The translations under genes were made by a program, and so were the position numbers. This document shows, piece by piece, positions 1-7,888 of a stretch of DNA of 64,000 nt (position 1 is its first letter; every line of letters begins with the position of its first letter). A model generated the notes under the pieces. That model was not told where the DNA came from. It saw only the letters and a list, made by a program, of their open reading frames with translations, and made no database searches. Origin of the DNA: Clostridia bacterium (GTDB lineage Bacteria; Bacillota; Clostridia; Christensenellales; QAND01); assembly GCA_017439715.1 (NCBI GenBank), contig JAFSIR010000037.1, forward strand, positions 1 to 64,000, written 5' to 3'.

Positions 1-1
1 A

Positions 2-1075
2 TACAAGGGCGATATCGAGGCGGATATGGATGCGTATCTGAAGCAAACATTTGGCCAAACGGTGGCGGAATACAAGGCGTCCACGCTGGAATCAAACAAA
101 TACGCCCATGTGTATGCCAAGCTGACCGAGGGCGTTGCCGCGCAGGAAGGCACCGCACAGGCGCAGTATGAAAAAGACCTGCAGGCGCAAAAAGAAGCCT
201 TTGCTGAATCGGCGGACGAATACAGGTCGGCCATCACGAGAAATTCCATGGGCGACTATATCCTGTATAAACCCGCGGGGTATGCCGTGGTAAAACAGAT
301 CCTGCTCGGCTATGAAGATGAAGACGGCAACGCGTATGACGATCTTTCTTTGGCCAAAAACGAAGCCGAGGAAGAGCTGATCGAGGCGGAACAAAAAGTG
401 AAAACAACAGAAGTTGCCCTTGAAACGGCGGAAGAAGAGCTTCTGGATGCGCAGGCGGCGCTGGACGCGCTGGGCAAAGAGGCCGATGTGAACACCGTGA
501 ACGCTGCCCAGAGCACGCTGAACACCGCCAAAGCCAATGTGGCCTCCCTCAAGCAGGAATTGCAGGAAGCGCAGGCTTTGCACGCGCTTACCAAGAAGAA
601 TGCGGAGGAGGCCATCAAGGCCCATACAGAGGGCATCAACAGCATCATCGCCAAATATCAGGATAAGATCGATGCGATCATGAACGGGTATCACAACGGC
701 GTGCCGTTTGAAACGCTGATCGATCAGTATAATGAAGATCCCGGCCTGGAAGGCGGTAGCGATTTTGCCGTGCTGGGTTACACGATCATCCCGGGCGACC
801 AAACGTATTATCCCGAGTTCAGCGAAGCGGCGCTGAAGCTTACCAAGCAGGGGCAGATCAGCGACCCCATTGTGACCGAATCGGGCGTGCATATCCTGTA
901 TGCAATGTATGATATCGATAAAGCGGCCGATGTGCCGTTTGCTGTGGCAGAGCCGATTGTCAAAGCGGCGGCGGATGTTGCAGCGCAGGAAGAAAAATTC
1001 AACAGCGTGATTGCGGAATATATGAAGGAATGGAACGTAAAAACCTGGAGCAAACGCATGAAATTTGTAAAATAA
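2..1075 (+). CDS. Secreted parvulin-type peptidyl-prolyl isomerase (PrsA/SurA-like), 5' end missing
   Basis: The frame is open from base 2, so the N-terminus, including any signal peptide, lies outside the window. Counting from the Met at base 26, the start of a parvulin fold is seen at residues 90-95 (KQILLG) and its remainder at about 220-300 (YNEDPG at 235-240, then FSEAALKL and GVHILY). Such proteins help exported polypeptides fold outside the membrane. Between the two parts lies an Ala/Glu/Lys/Gln-rich stretch (about 108-215) that reads as a long coiled coil and is not usual at that place. An intrinsic terminator follows. In clostridia a similar gene often sits between mfd and spoVT; here three other loci separate it from spoVT. 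The family assignment is firm, the substrate unknown. Confidence 0.85.
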   Translation, partial: YKGDIEADMDAYLKQTFGQTVAEYKASTLESNKYAHVYAKLTEGVAAQEGTAQAQYEKDLQAQKEAFAESADEYRSAITRNSMGDYILYKPAGYAVVKQILLGYEDEDGNAYDDLSLAKNEAEEELIEAEQKVKTTEVALETAEEELLDAQAALDALGKEADVNTVNAAQSTLNTAKANVASLKQELQEAQALHALTKKNAEEAIKAHTEGINSIIAKYQDKIDAIMNGYHNGVPFETLIDQYNEDPGLEGGSDFAVLGYTIIPGDQTYYPEFSEAALKLTKQGQISDPIVTESGVHILYAMYDIDKAADVPFAVAEPIVKAAADVAAQEEKFNSVIAEYMKEWNVKTWSKRMKFVK

Positions 1076-1089
1076 CAGCTTAAATATGG

Positions 1090-1117
1090 GCCCCGGCATC
1101 ATACCGGGGCTTGTTTT
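1090..1117 (+). terminator. Intrinsic terminator after the parvulin gene
   Basis: Perfect 7-bp stem GCCCCGG (1090-1096) / CCGGGGC (1104-1110), 7-nt loop, then TTGTTTT. Confidence 0.85.
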
Positions 1118-1135
1118 CTGGTCGGCTGTAAAAAA

Positions 1136-1153
1136 TTGTTATTTTTTTAACAA
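1136..1153 (+). promoter_or_regulatory. Probable Rex operator upstream of the SDR gene
   Basis: The 18 bases read TTGTTA-TTTTTT-TAACAA. The Rex site described for clostridia is TTGTTAA-N4-TTAACAA; this copy agrees at 13 of its 14 fixed positions, the exception being T for A at position 7. It lies just upstream of the candidate promoter, and rex is encoded in this window at 54.6 kb. Binding is inferred. Confidence 0.6.
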
Positions 1154-1167
1154 ATACTATTGTTAAA
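1146..1167. repeat. 8-bp inverted repeat TTTAACAA-N6-TTGTTAAA
   Basis: Perfect arms at 1146-1153 and 1160-1167. The left arm is shared with the Rex-like site, so three TTGTTA/TAACAA half-sites follow one another at a 12-base pitch (1136, 1148, 1160). The right arm could double as a -35 box. Confidence 0.75.
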
Positions 1168-1189
1168 ATGGGGCAGTATATGATATTGT
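1160..1189 (+). promoter_or_regulatory. Candidate promoter of the SDR gene
   Basis: TTGTTA (1160-1165), 18-bp spacer, TATTGT (1184-1189). Another possible -10 is TATGAT at 1179-1184. The assignment is tentative. Confidence 0.4.
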
Positions 1190-1206
1190 GAAATAAAGGA
1201 CAAAGC

Positions 1207-1244
1207 CTGCCGATGTTCGGCAGTGATTATAGATACAATAATCA
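1207..1244 (+). promoter_or_regulatory. Two abutting hairpins in the SDR leader
   Basis: CTGCCGA (1207-1213) / TCGGCAG (1217-1223) with a 3-nt loop, directly followed by TGATTAT (1224-1230) / ATAATCA (1238-1244) with a 7-nt loop. They end 2 nt before the Shine-Dalgarno AAAGGAG (1247-1253). They could act on mRNA stability or ribosome loading; no known riboswitch was recognised. Confidence 0.5.
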
Positions 1245-1261
1245 TCAAAGGAGAGTGCACT

Positions 1262-2062
1262 ATGGGATTTTTAACCGGTAAAACTGCGATCATCACAGGG
1301 GCAGGCCGCGCGGTATTGAGCGATGGGCGCTGTGGATCGATCGGATATGGCATTGCAACGGCTTATGCAAAAGAAGGCGCGAATCTGGTTATCACCGGCC
1401 GGAACGTGCAGAAGCTGGAAGATGCAAAAGAAGAACTGGAAAGGCTGTACGGCATCAAGGTGCTGACCATGCAGGCCGATGTCAACGCAGGGGCGGACAA
1501 TAAAGCGGTTGTTGAAAATGTGGTGGCAAAAACGATGGAAACTTTCGGCCGTATCGACGTGCTGATCAATAACGCGCAGGCGTCCGCGTCGGGTGTTCCG
1601 CTGGCGGATCACACCACGGAGCAATTTGACCTTGCGCTGTATTCCGGCCTGTATGCCACGTTCTATTATATGCAGGCCTGCTACCCGCACCTGAAGGAAA
1701 CCAAAGGCGCGGTGATCAACTTTGCTTCGGGCGCCGGCCTTTTCGGCAATTTTGGGCAGTGCGCATACGCGGCGGCCAAAGAAGGCATCCGCGGGCTGAG
1801 CCGTGTAGCGGCCACCGAATGGGCGCGGGACGGCATCAATGTTAACGTGGTGTGCCCGCTGGCGTGGACGGCGCAGCTGGAAAAATTTGAGCAGGCGTAT
1901 CCCGAAGCGTTCAAAGCGAACGTGCACACGCCGCCGGCCGGCCATTTCGGCGATGCGGAGCTGGAGATCGGCCGTGTTTGCGTGCAGCTTGCCAACCCGG
2001 ATTTCAAGTATATGACCGGCGAAACGCTTACGCTGGAAGGCGGTCTCGGCCAGCGGCCGTAA
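1262..2062 (+). CDS. Short-chain dehydrogenase/reductase (SDR)
   Basis: A 266-residue classical SDR, a cytosolic NAD(P)-dependent oxidoreductase. The catalytic residues are visible: S156 (NFASGAG), Y169 and K173 (YAAAK), with an NNA motif before them. The cofactor loop is unusual: TGAG (12-15) is separated from GSIGYG (25-30) by nine extra residues, where most SDRs have a continuous TGxxxGxG; enoyl-ACP reductases of the FabI type also have a longer loop there. The Met at 1262 is preferred over one in frame at 1223 because AAAGGAG sits 8 nt before it. The gene is monocistronic, between two terminators and behind a probable Rex operator, which suggests control by the NADH/NAD+ ratio. The substrate cannot be told. 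Confidence 0.85.
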   Translation: MGFLTGKTAIITGAGRAVLSDGRCGSIGYGIATAYAKEGANLVITGRNVQKLEDAKEELERLYGIKVLTMQADVNAGADNKAVVENVVAKTMETFGRIDVLINNAQASASGVPLADHTTEQFDLALYSGLYATFYYMQACYPHLKETKGAVINFASGAGLFGNFGQCAYAAAKEGIRGLSRVAATEWARDGINVNVVCPLAWTAQLEKFEQAYPEAFKANVHTPPAGHFGDAELEIGRVCVQLANPDFKYMTGETLTLEGGLGQRP

Positions 2063-2074
2063 GCGGAAATTTTT

Positions 2075-2104
2075 GCCCCCTGTCTTTCGGCAGGGGGCTT
2101 TTTA
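2075..2104 (+). terminator. Intrinsic terminator after the SDR gene
   Basis: GCCCCCTG (2075-2082) / CAGGGGGC (2091-2098) followed by a T run. Confidence 0.9.
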
Positions 2105-2206
2105 ATATTTTGGGGCATACTGTCGGTATAGCAAGGTTTTGCCCGCTCCGTCATAAAGATAGAAGGCCGGCGGAACGACGCAGGGAACAAAGCGGAGGTA
2201 GACAGA

Positions 2207-2692
2207 ATGAGAAAACGAAAATGGATGGGTTGGGTGTTGTGGCTGGGCGGCCTTGCGGCCGGCGGATGCTTGCTGCATTTTTTGTATGGCTGGCTGCCGT
2301 ATCCGGCCACAGCGCTGTTCGCGCCGGTGCGTGAAAGCCTGTGGGAGCACGGGAAGATTGTGTTCTGGCCGCTCTTGTTTGCGGCGCGGTATATGCCGGA
2401 ATCCATGGGTTCGCCCCGCCTGTTTAATCGGCTGGCCGGAACGCTGATCGCCGTTTTCGGGATGTACGCCGTGGCATACACGAAGCGTGTGCTGCTGGGT
2501 GTGCAGGCGTTATGGCCGGATATTTTGCTGTTTGTTGTTTCTTTGGCAGTGGGGCTGTGGCTGTTTGATAAGCTGCGGCTGCCAACAGCGGCAAAGCCCG
2601 TGGTGTACGCGCTTACGGCGGTGTATACAGCAAGCATTTTGCTGTTTTCCTTCGCTGTGCCCGGCGGCATGCTGTTTATGGATATGGCGTAG
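2207..2692 (+). CDS. DUF6512-like integral membrane protein
   Basis: The 161-residue protein has about five hydrophobic segments: one near residues 8-28, one around 48-58 and three more up to the C-terminus. The sequence APVRESLWEHGKIVFWP resembles the signature of small clostridial membrane proteins grouped as DUF6512 (pattern PVNESxWEHxK). Their function is unknown. A Shine-Dalgarno GGAGG precedes the start. The gene stands alone between two terminators and converges with a decayed peptidase gene. The family is recalled from the motif and not checked. Confidence 0.65.
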   Translation: MRKRKWMGWVLWLGGLAAGGCLLHFLYGWLPYPATALFAPVRESLWEHGKIVFWPLLFAARYMPESMGSPRLFNRLAGTLIAVFGMYAVAYTKRVLLGVQALWPDILLFVVSLAVGLWLFDKLRLPTAAKPVVYALTAVYTASILLFSFAVPGGMLFMDMA

Positions 2693-2759
2693 AACAAAAA
2701 GCCTAAAAACCACTGATGGACTATCATTCTTCTTGCGAAACAGAGAATGCGATGGATGT

Positions 2760-2790
2760 AAAAAGCGAGGTGAACTTCACCTCGCTTTTT
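2760..2790. terminator. Bidirectional terminator between converging genes
   Basis: AAAAGCGAGGTGAA (2761-2774) and its exact complement (2776-2789) form a long stem with an A run on one side and a T run on the other. It can serve the DUF6512 gene (+) and the M20 pseudogene (-). Confidence 0.85.
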
Positions 2791-2804
2791 GAAACCGATT
2801 TATT

Positions 2805-3966
2805 TTAATTTGTATCAAACAAAAACCCTGCCAGGATTTTTGCCCGCAGCGGAATGGAGTCTATCAGTATGTATTCTTGATTTGTGTGACAGAATTCGCC
2901 GCAGCCGCCCATTCCGCAAATGGAAGGAATGCCGACTGCCTGGGTGTAGCAAGAATCAGAGCCGCCGCGGATTCTACGGGGGCAAGGCTGCCAAGGCCGT
3001 ATTTGCGGCAAACGGCCAAGAGGTTCTCAAAAAGTGCCCTGGTGGCAGGATTTTTCTCCATAGGCGGACACCTGCCGATGCATGTCACCGTGGCGGAGGT
3101 GCCGCCGATAAAGCCGGTTTCGGCGATTTGGCGCACGGTTTTTTCTGATTCCGCCTGCTGTGCATGCCGGGGGACGCGCACATCGATGGTTACGGAGCAG
3201 TGATCCGGAACAATATTGGGCAGGATGCCTCCCTGCATGATATTGCAGCTGTACGTAATGCCGCCGAGGGCGCTCTTTTCGCTTAGCGCGACAACCTTAT
3301 GGGCGGCTTCTGCCACGGCGTTTTTGCACTCAAAATAGTGGATCCCGGAATGACCGCCGACACCCGTAATATCAATTCTGTATTTGAGGATACCTTTTCT
3401 GGAAATGACCACCTCGTCTTTTTCCGAGGTTTCGCAATTAATGGCGCAAGGGAACTGCGCAGTTATCCGTAAAACAATCCAATTCGTTCTGCCCGCCCGG
3501 GGTGTTGGATATTTCCTCATCAGAGGTTAGCAGCAGGCGCAGATGGTTTTAATCGCCACATTCTTTCAATGCTTTCACTGTCAGCAGGGCAATGGCAATG
3601 CCGCCCTTGCAGTCAATGACGCCGGGACCGTATATTTTGTTTTCTTCTCTATGCACCGGCGGCTCGCCAAACACGCCCTTTTCGTGGACCGTGTCCATAT
3701 GAACCGGAAAAAGGCAGCCTTTTTCCGCGCCCGGATTGATTTCCACCGTGAGGAAATTGCCGCATTTTTCCATGGGCATCCGTTTCACTTGCAAGCCTTC
3801 GTTTTGTGCAAAAGAGCAGATGTAATCCGCCATTCGATCGATCGTTTGCTTGTTAAGCGCGCGCTTCAAAGGAACAGATCTCCTCTAAAAAATCGATGTA
3901 TTGTTGTGACGCATCGTCAACAAATTGAAAGGCCCGTTCAATTTTCGTATTGAAAATGGATTGCAT
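2805..3966 (-). pseudogene. Decayed M20 family metallopeptidase
   Basis: Read on the minus strand from ATG 3966, a complete M20 enzyme can be followed through four frames to the stop at 2805. Metal-site motifs remain: HMDTV, GPGVIDCKGG, LTSDEE, NCETSE and, near the end, EFCHTNQE. Four lesions break it. Two bases are missing in a GC repeat (3857-3864). An in-frame TAA lies at 3549-3551, and the frame resumes with NHLRLLLTSDEE. There is one extra base near 3446-3453 and one missing base near 2970. With these repaired, the product would be about 385 residues, normal for M20 carboxypeptidases or deacylases. The intact motifs suggest recent decay. Sequencing error is the other explanation, but no nearby gene shows such breaks. 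Confidence 0.85.
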
Positions 3967-4164
3967 AAAATCACCGCTTTTTATTTATCGCAGCACAGAA
4001 GAACAGAAGAAGTGAAAAGGAAATCAGGCGGTATAATCTCCATCGGTTTACAGATACTAACGGCGTAATTTGTAAAATTATTGCAAGCGGGCGAATTGTT
4101 CGAATGACTCCGCAGGGGCGAGCATTGCCCGCCCGCCAAATGCATTGTAAAAGGAGAAAGATAT

Positions 4165-4719
4165 ATGAGAGCGACAGGTATCGTAAGAAGAGTTGATGAT
4201 TTGGGGCGTATTGTGATTCCTAAGGAGATAAGACGCACCCTGAAAATCCGCGAGGGCGCCCCGCTGGAGGTGTTTACCGATCGGGAAGGCAGCGTGATCC
4301 TGCGCAAATATTCCCCTGTCGGTGAGATGGGCAACGATGCGGCGGCCTGCGCCGAGGCGCTGCACAAAACGATGGGCTGCCTGACGCTGGTGTGCGACCG
4401 GGACACCGTGGTGGCGGCGGCCGGCTCGGGGCGGCGCGGCTATATGGAAAAACCGGTGAGTGCAGCGGTGGACCAATGGATGGCAAAGCGCAGCACCGTA
4501 CAGGCAGACACGCGCACAGCGGCCGTGCCCGCGCCGCTGATACAGGGCGAAGAGGCACAAGGATACACGGCACAAACGGCGGTGCCGGTGATCAGCGCGG
4601 GTGAAACGGTGGGCATCGTGATCCTTGCCAGCAGGGAAGCGAATGCGCGCATGGGCGAAGCAGAGCTAAAGTGTGCGCAGGCAGCAGCGGCCTTCCTTGG
4701 CCGCCAGGCCGAAGTATAA
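4165..4719 (+). CDS. spoVT: Stage V sporulation protein T (AbrB-GAF regulator)
   Basis: A 184-residue transcription factor of the forespore. Residues 1-50 are an AbrB/SpoVT swapped-hairpin DNA-binding domain (GIVRRVDDLGRIVIPKEIRR), followed by a GAF-like domain that forms the tetramer. In Bacillus it tunes sigma-G genes and spore coat and germination properties. Length and order (a flippase gene and mazG downstream) match the spoVT-yabM-yabN cluster. AAAGGAG lies before the ATG. No clear sigma-A promoter was found upstream; a sigma-G promoter, normal for this gene, would not fit that pattern. A terminator follows. Confidence 0.93.
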   Translation: MRATGIVRRVDDLGRIVIPKEIRRTLKIREGAPLEVFTDREGSVILRKYSPVGEMGNDAAACAEALHKTMGCLTLVCDRDTVVAAAGSGRRGYMEKPVSAAVDQWMAKRSTVQADTRTAAVPAPLIQGEEAQGYTAQTAVPVISAGETVGIVILASREANARMGEAELKCAQAAAAFLGRQAEV

Positions 4720-4729
4720 AAAAGAACGG

Positions 4730-4757
4730 AAAAGTGCAGCGCAAGCTGCACTTTTTG
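4730..4757 (+). terminator. Intrinsic terminator after spoVT
   Basis: AAAAGTGCAGC (4730-4740), GCAA loop, GCTGCACTTTT (4745-4755). The T run overlaps the -35 box of the next promoter. Confidence 0.9.
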
Positions 4758-4783
4758 CTTTCCGTGCCATTGTTTGTTATAAT
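4755..4783 (+). promoter_or_regulatory. Sigma-A promoter of the flippase operon
   Basis: TTGCTT (4755-4760), 17-bp spacer, TATAAT (4778-4783). The same hexamer pair and spacing recur before rpsJ. Confidence 0.75.
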
Positions 4784-4817
4784 AATAGGCCAATTACAAT
4801 GAAATGGAGGCCGGAAC

Positions 4818-6422
4818 ATGGCAAAGAAAAAAACGTTCGGTTCGGGTGCGCTCGTGTTGGGCAGCACAGGGCTGCTTTGCAGCGCGATCGGCTGCGTGTT
4901 CCGGATCATATTGGCCAACCTGATCGGGCAGAACGGGATCGCCTATTATCAAATGGTGTATCCGCTGTATTCTGTGCTGACGGTGATCGCTTCCGTGGGT
5001 ATCCCGGCGGCGATCTCCCGGCCGGTGGCGCATTATCTGGCAATGGATGACAGGGATGGGGCAAACCTCATGTTCAAAACCGCGTTCTGGCGGCTGTGCC
5101 TGGCCGGCGCGGCGGCCACAGCGGCGCTGTGCGTGTTTGCAAAGCCGCTGGCGGCCCTGCAGGGCATGGCGGAAGCCTACCGCCTGTATTATCTGATCGC
5201 GCCGTGCGTGCTGCTTACGGTGTTTATCGCGTGCCTGCGCGGGTGGTTCCAGGGCGTAATGATGATGGGTATGACGGCCACCAGCCAGCTGATCGAAGAA
5301 TTGGGTAAAACGGTACTGGGGCTGGCGTTTGCGCTGTTCTGGCGCAAACTGTCGCCGATAAACGGGGCGTTCGGCGCGATTCTGGGTATTCCGATCGCCG
5401 AAGCGGGCGCGCTTTTCTATCTTTTGATCGGTCGGCTGCGCGCCGGCCGCCGCCGAAAAACGCGTTACCGCATAACAACGGATATGAGCCGGGCCCGCGC
5501 GCTGGGCCGGGGCATTGGGCTCAGAAGCCTGCCGGTGATCCTGGGGGCGTGTATCCAGCCCATCATTTTGCTGATGGATAATGTGCTGGTGGTGCCCATG
5601 CTGCGCAGCATGGGATTTTCGGTGCAAACGGCACAGGCGCGTTTTGGCCTTGTGAGCGGGATGATCAACCCCGTGGCGTTTATCGCGTCTTCCGTGGGCG
5701 TGGCGATCGCCATGTCGTTGGTGCCCACCATTGCGGCCAGCGCTGCGCTGAGAAGAAGGGACGAGGTGGAGCGCAACGCGGCGGCCGGGCTGAAGGTAAC
5801 GCTGCTGGTGGCGCTGCCGTGCATGGCAGGGCTGATGCTCGTGGGGCCGGCGCTGGTGCGCGTGCTGTTCCGCCTGAGCGACCCTGATTCCATGGCGGCG
5901 GCCGGCACTTTGATGCGCAGCACGGCGGTAAGCTTTTTCATGCTGATGCTGGCGCAAACGGCAACGGCCATTTTGCAGGGCGTGAACCATGTGCGCCGGC
6001 CGGCAGTGCACCTGTGCATCGGCACGGCGGCCAAGCTGGGCGCAACATGGCTGCTGCTGCGCGTGCTGCAGGGCGATATTGCCGCCGTGGGATACGGCAC
6101 ACTGATCGGCTTTACGGTAACGGCGGCGCTTGACCTGTACAGCTGTGCAAAAATTGTGCACGTGCGGCTGGACCCGGTGATGCACCTTGTGCGCCCGGTG
6201 TTTGCCACGCTGTTTATGGCGGTGGCCGTAGCCACGGTGTATTTTGGGCTGTCCATCCTGGTCGGGGAATCAATCGCGGCGTTTATCGGTGTGCTGGTGG
6301 GGCTGATCACATATCCTTTTGCCATATTGAGGCTGCAGGCCGTGTCCAGTGAAGACTGCCGGCTGTTGCCGCATGGGATAGAACTGGAATATTTTATGCA
6401 TCGAATCGGGTGGTGGATCTGA
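4818..6422 (+). CDS. YabM/SpoVB-like polysaccharide or lipid flippase (MOP superfamily)
   Basis: The 534-residue protein has about 14 hydrophobic segments spread over its whole length, as in the MVF/MurJ-SpoVB family of transporters that flip lipid-linked cell-wall or polysaccharide precursors. The N-terminal part (GSTGLLCSAIGCVFRIILAN, then QNGIAYYQMVYPLYSVL) is typical. Its place between spoVT and mazG matches yabM of Bacillus. The stop codon overlaps the next ATG by one base (TGATG), so translation of mazG is probably coupled. The exact substrate cannot be told from sequence. Confidence 0.88.
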   Translation: MAKKKTFGSGALVLGSTGLLCSAIGCVFRIILANLIGQNGIAYYQMVYPLYSVLTVIASVGIPAAISRPVAHYLAMDDRDGANLMFKTAFWRLCLAGAAATAALCVFAKPLAALQGMAEAYRLYYLIAPCVLLTVFIACLRGWFQGVMMMGMTATSQLIEELGKTVLGLAFALFWRKLSPINGAFGAILGIPIAEAGALFYLLIGRLRAGRRRKTRYRITTDMSRARALGRGIGLRSLPVILGACIQPIILLMDNVLVVPMLRSMGFSVQTAQARFGLVSGMINPVAFIASSVGVAIAMSLVPTIAASAALRRRDEVERNAAAGLKVTLLVALPCMAGLMLVGPALVRVLFRLSDPDSMAAAGTLMRSTAVSFFMLMLAQTATAILQGVNHVRRPAVHLCIGTAAKLGATWLLLRVLQGDIAAVGYGTLIGFTVTAALDLYSCAKIVHVRLDPVMHLVRPVFATLFMAVAVATVYFGLSILVGESIAAFIGVLVGLITYPFAILRLQAVSSEDCRLLPHGIELEYFMHRIGWWI

Positions 6423-7747
6423 TGGGAAAAATTACGATCGTAGGTTTGGGCCCCGGCCCGGAAGCCTGGCTGACAGGCCAGGCCAAGGCGGCGCTTTTAT
6501 CGGCGCCGGTATATGTGCAGACCACGCGGCACGGCTGCTTAGAAGCCGGGCAAACAGCGGGATCGATGGATGATCTGTATGAATCTGCCGCCGCGTATGA
6601 CGAGCTGAACGAGGCGATCGCCGACCGGCTGATAACCGCGGCTGCGGCAGGCGATGTGGTGTATGCCGTGCCGGGTCACGGCGTAAAAGGGCAAACGGCA
6701 GTGAGCGTGCTGATGCAAAAAGCAGCGCAGGCCGGTGTGGAAACAGCAGTGTGTCCGGGCGTGTCCATGGAAGATGCGGCCCTGGCGGCCTGCGGGCTGG
6801 ATGCGTGCACGGGCTGTGTGAGCGTGTCCCGCACGGTGGACAAAGAAAAGCTGGACCTGGGCCTTACGCTTGCCGTTACGGATGTGGACAGCCGCCTGAT
6901 CGCGGGAGAAGTGAAAGTGGCGCTGATGACGCGGTATGCCGATGAGCAGCCGGTTTGGTTTGTTACCATGGGACAAACGGAAGTATCCGCCCGTGCACTT
7001 ATGCTGTGCGAGCTGGACAGGTTGGCGGAATACCCTCCGTTTTCCGTTGTGGTGCTGCCGCCCGTGGCATTGACGGAAAGAACGGCGTTTACCGCCCAGG
7101 ACCTGATGGATATTTGCCGCATCCTGCGCGCGCCGAACGGCTGCCCCTGGGATCGGGAGCAGACGCACATGTCCATCAGGCAGAATATGATCGAAGAAGC
7201 GTGTGAAGCCAGCGCGGCGATCCTGCTCGGCGATGATGATGAGATGTGCGAAGAATTGGGCGATGTGCTGCTGCAGCTAACGCTGCACGCCGTGATGGGC
7301 GAAGAGGAAAGCGCATATACCTGGACGGATATTGCCACCGGCATCTGTGAAAAGATGATCCGCCGCCACCCGCACATTTTCGGCAACGAGCAGGCGGACA
7401 CGGCCGAGCAGGTGCTTGACACGTGGGAGCGCGTTAAAGCGGCCGAGCCGGGCCGGCAGAACAAAACGCCCTTTAAAGGCGTAGGCGACGGGATGCCGGC
7501 GCTCATGCGCGCAGAGCGCCTGCACAAGGCAGCAATAAAGGCCGGCGTGGATACAGGGCCGAAGGATGTGCAGAGCATTGCGGCGCTGGCCGAGCAGGTG
7601 ATGAACCGAACGGGGCAGGCGCAGGAACGCGCGGCCGGCGCGCTGCTGTTTACGGCGGTGGGCATGCTGTACGGCCAGAAGATCGCGCCCGAAATGGCGC
7701 TGATGGATGCGTGCGAAGAATTTTTGATTTCGCAAAACGGAAAATAA
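6422..7747 (+). CDS. mazG: Tetrapyrrole methylase-like / MazG nucleotide pyrophosphohydrolase fusion (YabN type)
   Basis: The 441-residue protein has two domains. Residues 1-220 resemble the SAM-dependent tetrapyrrole methylase fold (GLGPGPEAW, YAVPGHG). Residues about 228-320 are a MazG pyrophosphohydrolase with the full signature: LRAPNGCPWDREQTH, EEACE, EELGDVLLQL, then KMIRRHPHIFG. MazG enzymes hydrolyse nucleoside triphosphates to monophosphates and cleanse the pool of aberrant nucleotides. ATG 6422 is chosen over GTG 6410 because it abuts the upstream stop and matches family N-termini. The tail after residue 320 is related to, and shorter than, the second MazG half of longer homologues. 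Confidence 0.92.
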   Translation: MGKITIVGLGPGPEAWLTGQAKAALLSAPVYVQTTRHGCLEAGQTAGSMDDLYESAAAYDELNEAIADRLITAAAAGDVVYAVPGHGVKGQTAVSVLMQKAAQAGVETAVCPGVSMEDAALAACGLDACTGCVSVSRTVDKEKLDLGLTLAVTDVDSRLIAGEVKVALMTRYADEQPVWFVTMGQTEVSARALMLCELDRLAEYPPFSVVVLPPVALTERTAFTAQDLMDICRILRAPNGCPWDREQTHMSIRQNMIEEACEASAAILLGDDDEMCEELGDVLLQLTLHAVMGEEESAYTWTDIATGICEKMIRRHPHIFGNEQADTAEQVLDTWERVKAAEPGRQNKTPFKGVGDGMPALMRAERLHKAAIKAGVDTGPKDVQSIAALAEQVMNRTGQAQERAAGALLFTAVGMLYGQKIAPEMALMDACEEFLISQNGK

Positions 7748-7786
7748 CGGCCGATTGGATGGGCACGATCGAAATCAAAAAAAAGC

Positions 7787-7815
7787 TTGACAATTAGCAT
7801 ACGATTTAGGAAAAT
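7787..7815 (+). promoter_or_regulatory. Candidate promoter of the HU gene
   Basis: Consensus TTGACA (7787-7792) with a weak -10, GAAAAT (7810-7815), at 17 bp. The -35 is convincing, the -10 is not. Confidence 0.45.
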
Positions 7816-7888
7816 GCCCATAGTATTTCTTGCGGAGCTCCGCACGGATACGATTTATAGGCATGTTCATACAAAGGAGGAAAATGAA

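Noticed and set aside
2864-3869. Two separate minus-strand genes in the M20 region
   Set aside because: Both are pieces of one peptidase: the motifs follow the M20 order through changing frames, and the second piece starts in the middle of the fold.
3967-4164. Sigma-A promoter or RNA gene before spoVT
   Set aside because: No acceptable -35/-10 pair and no stable fold were found; a sigma-G promoter is likely there but I could not fix its boxes with confidence.
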